Below are positions 26,401 through 32,922 of a stretch of DNA of 34,739 bases, one piece after another. The position numbers and the translations under genes are program-made. Under the pieces are notes generated by a model that saw only the letters and a list, made by a program, of their open reading frames with translations, made no database searches and had not been told where the DNA came from. How positions within the stretch are numbered: position 1 is the first letter of the stretch; each line of letters begins with the position of its first letter. This stretch comes from JASGKO01 sp049840595 (lineage in GTDB: Bacteria > Verrucomicrobiota > Verrucomicrobiia > Chthoniobacterales > Chthoniobacteraceae), in contig JASGKO010000030.1 in NCBI GenBank assembly GCA_049840595.1, positions 1-34,739 on the forward strand, written 5' to 3'.

Positions 26401-28281
26401 AGTCGTGTCGCCCATCAGGAAGAGCAGCACATCCGAGGCAGGATGATTGACGCCGGGCGCGTAATACGTGGCGGTCAAAGCAACATCCGTGACTCCATCA
26501 TGGTTGAAATCACCCGAGACCAAGTTCGTAATCGGCTGTCCACTAACGGTATATCCGCTAAGATTCGGCGTGGAGACCAAGGTCGGGAGCGGGTTAAAAT
26601 GCTGCCCACTGAAGCCCGCAAAGGTATCCAACTTGCCGTTGCCATCCGTATCTTTCCAAATCGAGAAGTAAACCGATACGCCCGAGAGGCCACCGACATC
26701 GGAGGTGCCGACAGCGATATCCGGCTTTCCGTCGCCATTGAAGTCACCCACCGTGATGGCGGAAGGAACTCCGCTAATATCCAACTGATCCTTCACCCAC
26801 GTCACCGTGCTGCCCACCACCTCGCTCAACATGACCGTGAGCTGGGAAGGAGTGCTGCTGGCGTAAACATAATCCCCCCAGCCGTCTCCATTGAAATCGA
26901 TGGGGAGAACGCGTCCCAAGTTGCCCCCATCGGTGGAATAAGGATCGCGCCAGGTGGAAACTTCCGTCACCGGCGTTGCATTGACGATGGTGCCGGCAGT
27001 GAAGCTCAAAGTGGTGAGACTGGAGCCGCTACCACCCGCTTTAAATCCGGAACCACCATCTCCCAATTTGATGGTGACGTTGCCGAAGATGTTTACGATT
27101 CCATATACGGTGCTGGTGGTGTCGGTCGTGAATACGATCTTACCGCCGTTACCACCCACGCCGGTGAGCCCCACGCCGCCGTTGCCGGATTCAATCAATA
27201 CATCCGTAGTGCTGGAGCCCAGATCGGAGAAATTCGTGATCGAACCACCGGCACCGCCATTAAAACCATTTCCACCGTCACCAGCAATCACCTTGTACCC
27301 ACCGGCCTGGTCGCCACCGAGCACGACATCCGTAATATTGCCTCCCCGGGCACCAAAACCGCCGTTACCGGCAAAGAGACCGTCGAGATCAAAGGCAACC
27401 GACGCCGTTCCATTCGTGGAATGAATACCTGTGATATCGCCGCCAGCCTGTCCCGTAGCGGGGGTGAAGGTGGCGATCTTTCCGCCCACATTCAATTCGG
27501 TGAGATTGGAAACCCCGAAGGTAAAATTCTGCCCCGAGGCAGCCGTGCCCGTGCGAATGGAGCCAATCACCGGAGTGGCAGACTGATAATAGTAGTCGCT
27601 CGTAACGCCGTTGAATTTCGTCGCCTGCAGAGCATCCCCCGTAGTGTCAATGATCAGACCATTCAGACCATCCGAGGTGCCAAATCCCGCACCCGCATAG
27701 ATACTTCCGTAGATGGAGTAATTGCTGTAGGCGAGGTGGGCATTCAATTCGCTGGCGGAAATGGAACCGTCGCCGTTCGTATCGTTATACTGGTTAATCG
27801 CCAGATCCGAGACGGTAATCGAACGCATCTCAATCAACTCGATCGTGTTATTGAGCAGGATACGACCGTCACCCTTCAGCGAAGGATCATTGTTCGAGGC
27901 GTTGGAATCGGAGTCCGTGAGCGTCCCGTTGGCGTTAAGGTCGGTGACGATATCTCCGTGAATGTTGACGAACGAAATGAGCCGCAGGCCATTTCCAGCC
28001 GCAATACCGGTGATCTCATTGGGATCAACCACGCCGTTTTTATTCAAATCGGTGTTAAACACCAGCGCCGTGCCCTGCTCAACGTACATGAGGTAGGTGC
28101 CGCCGCTGCCGGAAGTACTCAGGGTGTCCCCCGCATGAAGAAGCGTAGGAGCGTTGGCCGTTGCAGAAACGATGGTCTGGCCAACATGACCGGTGACATC
28201 CACAAAAGTGGCCGCCGGAGCAATGCGAGATTCCAGGATTTCCACGCGACCGTTGGATTGCAGTTGATTATACATCTTCAT
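23485..28281 (-). CDS. giant glycine-rich repeat protein B with VCBS/FG-GAP-like region, N-terminal LESRIAPA motif
   Basis: This 1598-aa protein is probably exported and surface-associated. No hydrophobic signal peptide is present; the N-terminus carries LESRIAPA at residues 16-23. Residues about 24-260 form a domain shared with the neighbouring giant protein and contain EF-hand-like loops (DLNKNGVVDPNE near 77, DTNGDGSISASE near 168). Two blocks of GxGGxG...GGxGGS repeats (about 290-420 and 945-1415) flank a VCBS/FG-GAP-like region with DFNGDGWGDY (about 460), GDFNGDGKPD (514), GDFNHDGVTD (591) and GDFNGDGNVD (754). These Asp/Asn/Gly loops typically bind calcium in beta-propeller or adhesin folds. 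The C-terminus (GSGYKLLDGAIYTKSPI) resembles that of the other giant protein. The mRNA before its ATG is pyrimidine-rich with no Shine-Dalgarno sequence. Confidence 0.85.
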   Translation of the reverse strand: MKMYNQLQSNGRVEILESRIAPAATFVDVTGHVGQTIVSATANAPTLLHAGDTLSTSGSGGTYLMYVEQGTALVFNTDLNKNGVVDPNEITGIAAGNGLRLISFVNIHGDIVTDLNANGTLTDSDSNASNNDPSLKGDGRILLNNTIELIEMRSITVSDLAINQYNDTNGDGSISASELNAHLAYSNYSIYGSIYAGAGFGTSDGLNGLIIDTTGDALQATKFNGVTSDYYYQSATPVIGSIRTGTAASGQNFTFGVSNLTELNVGGKIATFTPATGQAGGDITGIHSTNGTASVAFDLDGLFAGNGGFGARGGNITDVVLGGDQAGGYKVIAGDGGNGFNGGAGGSITNFSDLGSSTTDVLIESGNGGVGLTGVGGNGGKIVFTTDTTSTVYGIVNIFGNVTIKLGDGGSGFKAGGSGSSLTTLSFTAGTIVNATPVTEVSTWRDPYSTDGGNLGRVLPIDFNGDGWGDYVYASSTPSQLTVMLSEVVGSTVTWVKDQLDISGVPSAITVGDFNGDGKPDIAVGTSDVGGLSGVSVYFSIWKDTDGNGKLDTFAGFSGQHFNPLPTLVSTPNLSGYTVSGQPITNLVSGDFNHDGVTDVALTATYYAPGVNHPASDVLLFLMGDTTTDQTVTFDSGSTVTTTTGNLYADFSLDGSTARTPGVVLWSHSDTTPVTLVATGLSTGSSTSSDVVFVGKAGDNKIIGYDFSTGDAPNAFVTLSMGQVDTNRNVQNNGTAQVSLVSATLSTFTVGDFNGDGNVDVVALTKTPASFLVDWTGDGTGAFTNQSSSGGNGNQSGIALVGDTSLGAAISDSSNFTPQSLAITTGDAQGSQIAVYGTITSGSHVYATAYTLSLQQNVYGNDPTVSNPGNYNSATVVTALSGTYLGEFPHSGSTIPPFDVFRYDATDSTQIGFTTLLDPDTATNTPGFTIYYVNGTALGQDLFDTGLTLKAGNGGSSVIGAGGNGGVIGGTTAGTITIDGTNFADAVTGSFGFTVVAGNGGSGFTTGGTGGSVSGITVLYTGSYTLPSSLYAGDGGAAIKGTGGTGGGISILNIQDGVVFIAGDGGSGKVGGNGGSVVGQGLNTSPDTSTGDIIVQGGAGGNGITQGGQGGSILKFVASLGITSTGTELSYIAGAGGNAAGGIAGNGGSVLNSSPSILLNGFGGIIDVEAGNGGSGLTGGNGGSITNFINSPTENKTPQLATFFAGDGGTGIIGNGGAGGSILNVEVTATAYDSTTETAGANIIMAGNGGVSFGARGGKGGDLGVSNIANNIIVTAVGGGVIAAAGTGADGLTAGGAGGSVYNAALNASTGVLSGPGAKILVEAGAGGSAYASTTSDIVNLVANTPSLSSWAGMESVIAFGNAHGTGGAGGGINTVTQSGSVSTEMDLIAGNGGSTLNFGTSDPTQPVYVGKGGSINNITLAGFVGNTDQTTAIQSYSSDFLETFRSESMTFTAAPFLGTLPTFSDSDGSVGLVAGAAGSVYGGGASVAAKNGSVNNLTAKGISSMVAGSVDHVAAIQSAHNIALTAAGGVVAANKDGSATYNYIDPNGVTVASFGSGYKLLDGAIYTKSPITNDGVAGVVYIPSVTGNGIYTTASNP
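24040..27390 (-). repeat. degenerate GGxGG protein-repeat array in giant gene B, split by the VCBS region
   Basis: By eye about 16 units of the form AGxGGxG...GGxGGS(I/V)xN are encoded, in a block near 27020-27390 and another near 24040-25450. The units are about 35-45 residues apart and diverged in DNA sequence, so they are old repeats and not recent tandem copies. The region between codes for the Asp/Asn-rich VCBS-like loops. Confidence 0.75.
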
Positions 28282-28293
28282 AGGAGGGAGGAA

Positions 28294-31200
28294 TTAAACG
28301 TTCGTGGGATCGACGAGGACATAGTTGCCGCTGCCATCCAGCGTCAGCAAGGCACCCGGGGTGAAGTTGCGGTTGGCCGTCAAGGTTTTCGCGGCAATCA
28401 AGCCGTCAATTGGCGTATCGACCGTCGGATCGAAAGTGCCGCTCGAGTCGTTGTCCGCGTAATGGTAGGTCGAGGCATTTGAAGCATTGGGATCTGCCAC
28501 GCCGCCGACAAAATTCGCCGAATCGATATTCGTATAGGCACCGGTCGTGCTATCAATCGTCGGTGCCGTATGGCCATCCAGGTAGATCTTGTCCACCTTG
28601 TTCACGAGGTCGATCGTGGATTTGCCCGCGACAATCGCCGCAATCGCATCTGCCGTGACGTTAATCACGTCCCCGTTCGTCGCTCGGACACTGCTGGCCC
28701 CCAAGCCACCCAAGCCCGCGAACAGGCCGCCCATGGTGCTGTAGCCATAGCTCACACCCGATCGCACACCGATGTCGTGATTGGTGACAAAAATATTGGT
28801 AATCGAACCACCCGTACCACCCGTTTTCGTCGCGTCACCACCATCACCGGCGGCAATGCTGCGAATGATAGTTCCCTGATCCACGCCAGAACTGGAGCCA
28901 TCCGACCCCAAAATGGTAACGTTGGTCACTGAGCCTCCCGCCGCACCGGTCTTAGCCAACGTCGCATCGGAGGCGTCGCCTGCCGCGATCGTCATTATGG
29001 CCGAGGAGCTGCCACCACCGAGAATCGTCAGCCCATTGATCGAACCACCCGCCCCACCGACCGTTGCCGAGCCGGAGACACTTCCCGCAGTAATCACGGT
29101 ATTGCCAAACTCGCCGACATAACCTGTCATGTTAACAATCGAGCCACCGGCACCAGCGGCACTATTGGCTGCGGAGCCTGCACCCGCTTGAACCGTCACA
29201 TTGACCAGCGGAGCAACCCCGTTGCTGGCGCCAGAGAAGCCAACTCCAGTAAGAGAACCACCGGCCCCGCCATTGGTACCGTTGCCACCGATGATGGTTA
29301 CGGAATTGAGGCCGAGAATACTCGCATTCGTGATCGAGCCACCAGTTCCACTCTTTCCACCGGTGGCATTCGCGCTGCCCGCAGTGAACGAGACACTGCC
29401 ATCACTGGCCTGCCCGGAGCTGTTGGAAATGGAACCGCCATTGCCGGCATGGCCGGAGGTAGCCCCTGCGCCACCGGCGCCAGCCAGCACCGTCACGTCT
29501 CCCACCGACACCAGGGAAGTATTGGTAATCGAACCGCCACTACCACCATTCAATGTAGCAGCCGTGCCACCCACGCCAGCGGTAACAGAAATCGTAGCAT
29601 CCGAGCTATTTACGGTGCCCGTGGCCACAAAAGCGTTGCCATTGAAGGATCCACCCGCACCGCCGCCACCCTTCAAGGTGGTGGCGCCACCATCGCCAGC
29701 CTGGGCAATGACCGACAAACCATCGCCGCTGGAGTTGATGCTGGAAATGCTCCCGCCGTTACCAGCCTTGGTCGCTCCCGTACCACCATCACCGGCATTA
29801 ATGACAAAATAGGCTTCGGAACCCAGTTCGTCCGTCACCGTAAAGTTCGAAACACTGCCTCCGTTAGCAGCCTGTCCATTGGTCGATGATCCACCAGTTC
29901 CCGCCGTGACCACCAGCCCCTCATTGGTCGAATCCGAGGGATCGGGATCGGTAAAGTTCACATCCAGCGCGGTTACCCCGGAGACACTGCCACCCACGCC
30001 AGCCTTGCCATTGGTAGTTCCACCACCGTTGCCAGCCGTGAGTACGAGCGAGTTATTAATGACCCCGGCGACCGTATTGGAAACCGTGATTCCAGTCACC
30101 GAGCCACCATTACCCCCGGCGTTCTCGCCACCGGAGCCGGTTCCGCCCGTTACAGCGATCTGGAAGCCGACCAAAAAGATGCTGCTCGCAGAGCCGCCTG
30201 CCGCCCCCTTGCCCGAGCCGCTCACCGACCCGGCATCACCAGCAGCCACCAAAATATCCGAGGTTCCAGCGGTAGTGACATCGGAGTTCAAATCCCTCAC
30301 CTTGACCGCCTGCACTGCACCACCCTTGCCTGCGGTGCCATCCACCGTCGAGCCACCGATGCCACCGAGGACCTGAAGCTCAATAATGGAGGGGGACGAA
30401 GTGTCATCCGGCGTAATCGTGGAAATCTGGCTATTGGTAACACTCCCGCCCGCACCCGCTTTTCCACCATCGCCACCATTACCAGCCTGCACCAGAACGT
30501 TGTCCTGGATGAAATCGGTGCTCAAGATCGGCCCGCCGCTGGAGGCCTTGTAACCAATGTAAAGCTGGGAAATCAATCCACCGGCACCGCCTTTGGCCGT
30601 CGAAGTGAACGCATCGCCACCGCTGCCCGCATAGATATTTACCAAGCTATTCGGGGTGGTATCGGCACTTCCACCACTGGTGGAGACCGGACCATTGATA
30701 TAGGTATTCGTGATCGTCCCACCAGCACCACCATTGACATGGGTGGCATCTCCGTCTCCACCGCTTCCGGCCTGGAGCGTAAAGCCGTCGGTATCGTTGG
30801 TGATCGTGATTCCGCTCAAAGAGCCGCCCTTGCCACCCGCACCACCGTCACCAGCTTCAATCAAGGTGGTGGAAACCACGTTCACCTTCATGATATTGGG
30901 GCCAGCCTGCCCGGAAGCCGCCGTCACCGAGAAGCTCTGCCCGCCAGCGGTCGCGCTGCCGTTATAATCGTAGGCAAAGCCATTCGCCGCCGTGCCAGTG
31001 ATCACATTCGTGACATCCCCCGCCACGTTCAGCTTGTTGATGGCGCCACCCGCGTAAACACCACCCGTAATCCCACCACCCGAGACCACCAAGCTCTTGA
31101 CGGCATAAGCATTCAAGCCCGTAGAATTCAAGGTCAACGTGCCATCGTCATTCAAATTGGTGGCAACATCACCATTCACCGGCCCGGCGATAGTCATGGA

Positions 31201-31671
31201 AACATTCTTACCCAGGGCGACACCACTGATTTCAGTGGACTCGGCGCGACCGTCCGAATTGTCGTCGTGGAAAAAGACCACCGCATTTCCGCTGGTCACC
31301 GTGATGAAGGTGCTCAATTGCGTATTCGTATAGAGCATCACCTTGTCGCCCGCATGCAGGGAGAGATAATAGGTATCCGAGCTCGATCCCATCGCCGCCG
31401 CAAAGTTGCTATTCGAAGCAACGGAAGAGAAGGGGGTGCCGGTGTCGGTGTAACCCTTGCTTACCGAGGCAACAGCGGAGCCGATGTAGATGGTGGCGGG
31501 AGCGATGCGGCTTTCAAGAGGTTCGATGGAGGAGGGAGCGCGAAACTTCATGCTGGGCGAATACATAGAAGCGGAAGGTGTTTTTGCAATGGGTTTTTTG
31601 TAAACGCCACGGGGTTCATCATCATTCTCCACGGGGATGGCGTTGCTGTTCTTTGGGGGCCGGGTCGGCAT
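28294..31671 (-). CDS. giant glycine-rich repeat protein A, LESRIAPA motif
   Basis: This 1125-aa protein is probably exported. LESRIAPA is at residues 52-59 if the ATG at 31671 is used, or 12-19 from the ATG at 31551 (MKFRAPSSIEPLESRIAPA). The second start is closer to the layout of protein B and to the LEPR-XLL-type N-termini of planctomycete and verrucomicrobial giant proteins. The domain after the motif (HAGDKVMLYTN, DDNSDGRAESTEISGVALG, VNGDVATNLNDDGTL) aligns with protein B. From about residue 265 to 985 I count roughly 19 units with GxGG...GGxGGS(I/V)(T/S)N, probably a beta-solenoid. The C-terminal region (DGSGNYVLVDP, TPIDGLIAAKTLT) parallels protein B. There is no membrane anchor or enzyme motif. 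It is the first gene of the cluster; B starts 12 bp downstream. Confidence 0.83.
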   Translation of the reverse strand: MPTRPPKNSNAIPVENDDEPRGVYKKPIAKTPSASMYSPSMKFRAPSSIEPLESRIAPATIYIGSAVASVSKGYTDTGTPFSSVASNSNFAAAMGSSSDTYYLSLHAGDKVMLYTNTQLSTFITVTSGNAVVFFHDDNSDGRAESTEISGVALGKNVSMTIAGPVNGDVATNLNDDGTLTLNSTGLNAYAVKSLVVSGGGITGGVYAGGAINKLNVAGDVTNVITGTAANGFAYDYNGSATAGGQSFSVTAASGQAGPNIMKVNVVSTTLIEAGDGGAGGKGGSLSGITITNDTDGFTLQAGSGGDGDATHVNGGAGGTITNTYINGPVSTSGGSADTTPNSLVNIYAGSGGDAFTSTAKGGAGGLISQLYIGYKASSGGPILSTDFIQDNVLVQAGNGGDGGKAGAGGSVTNSQISTITPDDTSSPSIIELQVLGGIGGSTVDGTAGKGGAVQAVKVRDLNSDVTTAGTSDILVAAGDAGSVSGSGKGAAGGSASSIFLVGFQIAVTGGTGSGGENAGGNGGSVTGITVSNTVAGVINNSLVLTAGNGGGTTNGKAGVGGSVSGVTALDVNFTDPDPSDSTNEGLVVTAGTGGSSTNGQAANGGSVSNFTVTDELGSEAYFVINAGDGGTGATKAGNGGSISSINSSGDGLSVIAQAGDGGATTLKGGGGAGGSFNGNAFVATGTVNSSDATISVTAGVGGTAATLNGGSGGSITNTSLVSVGDVTVLAGAGGAGATSGHAGNGGSISNSSGQASDGSVSFTAGSANATGGKSGTGGSITNASILGLNSVTIIGGNGTNGGAGGSLTGVGFSGASNGVAPLVNVTVQAGAGSAANSAAGAGGSIVNMTGYVGEFGNTVITAGSVSGSATVGGAGGSINGLTILGGGSSSAIMTIAAGDASDATLAKTGAAGGSVTNVTILGSDGSSSGVDQGTIIRSIAAGDGGDATKTGGTGGSITNIFVTNHDIGVRSGVSYGYSTMGGLFAGLGGLGASSVRATNGDVINVTADAIAAIVAGKSTIDLVNKVDKIYLDGHTAPTIDSTTGAYTNIDSANFVGGVADPNASNASTYHYADNDSSGTFDPTVDTPIDGLIAAKTLTANRNFTPGALLTLDGSGNYVLVDPTNV
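28790..30870 (-). repeat. GGxGG protein-repeat array in giant gene A
   Basis: About 19 consecutive units are visible, each with a beta-like stretch (VTVxAGxGG) and a turn (GGxGGSITN), mostly 33-45 residues long. Variation between units is high, with conservation limited to the glycines and the S(I/V)xN ending. Confidence 0.78.
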
Positions 31672-31704
31672 CGTTGGCCCAGCGTTGTTTCATTTTTGCC
31701 TGAC

Positions 31705-31710
31705 ATTGTA
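31705..31710 (-). promoter_or_regulatory. possible -10 element of the giant-protein/exporter operon
   Basis: On the minus strand TACAAT lies at 31710-31705, 33 bases upstream of the ATG at 31671 and about 150 upstream of the alternative ATG at 31551. No good -35 hexamer with 17-bp spacing is seen. This is the only AT-rich gap ahead of the operon, and it is insulated upstream by a terminator. Confidence 0.3.
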
Positions 31711-31802
31711 AAGCGTCACCTCATGTTTTTTTTGAAGGACTACAGAGGGATTTAATCCCGCGTGAGAGACGGCGATGCTTTTACGAAAAACTCCTGCCAC
31801 CC

Positions 31803-31842
31803 AAAAAAGTTGGCAGGAATGCAATCACGTGCATTCCTGCCA
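31803..31842 (-). terminator. strong intrinsic terminator for the DUF3467 gene
   Basis: On the minus strand a perfect 13-bp stem (TGGCAGGAATGCA, 31842-31830, pairing with 31823-31811) encloses a 6-base loop and is followed after two bases by TTTTTT (31808-31803). This is a canonical rho-independent terminator 84 bp past the DUF3467 stop. It also separates that gene from the giant-protein operon. A further TGGCAGGA copy on this strand (31799-31792) could in principle compete for the second arm. Confidence 0.85.
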
Positions 31843-31849
31843 GAAGCGG

Positions 31850-31874
31850 GCGGACGAAGCGATACCCCGTCCGC
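31850..31874 (-). other. second inverted repeat ahead of the terminator
   Basis: GCGGACG (31850-31856) and CGTCCGC (31868-31874) form a 7-bp stem with an 11-base loop. It is preceded on the minus strand by TTTTTTTTCAC (about 31876-31886). It may be an accessory hairpin or a vestigial terminator of the DUF3467 transcript. Confidence 0.4.
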
Positions 31875-31925
31875 GTGAAAAAAATTTAACCAGAATCCCG
31901 AAATGGGGTTCCGGGAAGCTAATCC

Positions 31926-32228
31926 TTAGGGCTGCTTGAGGCGCTTGGTTACGTCGAGTTCGATCTCGCCGTATTTGGCCTCGAAAGCCTGGATGGTCTG
32001 GGTGAGGTGGATGCACAGGCGCTTGGCGGCTTCCTGCGTCATGATGATGCGCTGTTCGAGCTTGGCGGGTTCGTCCACGATCTGGCCGTAGAAGTTCAGG
32101 TTCATCCCGAAATCGATCACCACTTCGTTCGGAGTCTGGGCGATCCGGCAGATGTTGGCGTAGGTGGATTTCAGGTCGGCCTGGTCGATTACCGGCATTA
32201 CGGGGGCGTTTTTGTTAGTGTCGTTCAT
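31926..32228 (-). CDS. DUF3467 family protein, about 100 aa
   Basis: The sequence LKSTYANICRIAQTPNEVVI, then DFGMNLNFYGQ, then RIIMTQEAAKRLCIHLTQTI, then FEAKYGEIELDV follows the pattern of DUF3467 (YAN...EVVlDFG...riimt..aakrL...L...i..fE...GeI), a small cytosolic family of unknown role. ATG 32228 (MNDTNKNAPVM) is the natural start; an upstream in-frame TTG at 32261 adds an unlikely leader. The gene is divergent from recO with about 100 bp between starts and ends at a strong terminator, so it is probably a single-gene transcript. Confidence 0.82.
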   Translation of the reverse strand: MNDTNKNAPVMPVIDQADLKSTYANICRIAQTPNEVVIDFGMNLNFYGQIVDEPAKLEQRIIMTQEAAKRLCIHLTQTIQAFEAKYGEIELDVTKRLKQP

Positions 32229-32326
32229 ATGGGTGGCGTGCAGTAAAACAGAAGTTTTCATCTGGCCAACCGATTTTTTGGCAAATTTTTACGTTCCCGG
32301 GGTAAGATCGCCTGCCACTCGAATCC

Positions 32327-32893
32327 ATGGAAAATACCGAGGCCATTCTTTTGCGGCGCACCCGCTTTGGAGACACCAGTTTTATCGTCACCTGGTTTAC
32401 GCTGGCCCATGGCCGGCTGCAAACAGCGGCCCGGGGCGTTCAGCGCGCCAAAAGCCCACTGGCCGGCAAACTCGACCTCTTTTTCGAGTGCGAAATCCAG
32501 TTCACGCGCGGGAAAAAAAGTGCGGTCCATACCCTGCGGGAGGCGGGGCTGATCACACCTCATGAACCGCTGCGGCGCGACTATCTGGTGGTGCAACTGG
32601 CTGCCTACTTCTGTGAACTGCTGGAGATGGTGACCGAGCCCGAGCATCCCGCGCCGGAGCTTTTCGACCTGTTGCGCCGGGCGCTCGTTCATCTGGAAAC
32701 CAAACCGGCCAGCCTGCGAGCGATGCTGCACTTCGAGGCGGAATTGGTGCGGCTGCTGGGCATTCACGGGCAGGAGGGAGTCACCCCCGCCGTGGCGATC
32801 GGGCGGGCTGGAAATCGGTTACCGAGTTCGCGCCCCACGCTGCTCAAGAAATTCTCCGAGCTGAAAGTAAAACCGGGGAATACGGAGGGTTAA
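32327..32893 (+). CDS. recO: DNA repair protein RecO, short form
   Basis: The N-terminal OB-fold of RecO is recognisable: EAILLRRTRFGDTSFIVTWF, TLAHGRLQTAARGVQRAKS, then PLAGKLDLFFECEIQF. RecO anneals ssDNA and with RecR loads RecA at gaps. The helical C-terminal part (YLVVQLAAYFCELLEMVTEP, AMLHFEAELVRLLGIH) is present, but the protein is 188 aa compared with about 240, and no CxxC zinc-finger cysteines are seen, so it is a compact variant. ATG 32327 gives MENTEAILLRRTRFGDTS. It is convergent with the kinase gene that ends at 32923. Confidence 0.88.
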   Translation: MENTEAILLRRTRFGDTSFIVTWFTLAHGRLQTAARGVQRAKSPLAGKLDLFFECEIQFTRGKKSAVHTLREAGLITPHEPLRRDYLVVQLAAYFCELLEMVTEPEHPAPELFDLLRRALVHLETKPASLRAMLHFEAELVRLLGIHGQEGVTPAVAIGRAGNRLPSSRPTLLKKFSELKVKPGNTEG

Positions 32894-32922
32894 CGGGATG
32901 AAACGCCGGCCAGCGCAGTCGA

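Noticed and set aside
26392..28482. Long plus-strand open frame (about 696 codons) opposite giant gene B
   Set aside because: It is antisense to a gene with clear repeats and motifs, rich in Arg/Gly/Ile from the complement of Gly-rich codons, and shows no domain.
24040..30870. CRISPR-like or tandem DNA repeat array
   Set aside because: Repeats are at protein level only, vary in length and sequence, are in a continuous coding frame and lack constant direct repeats with unique spacers.
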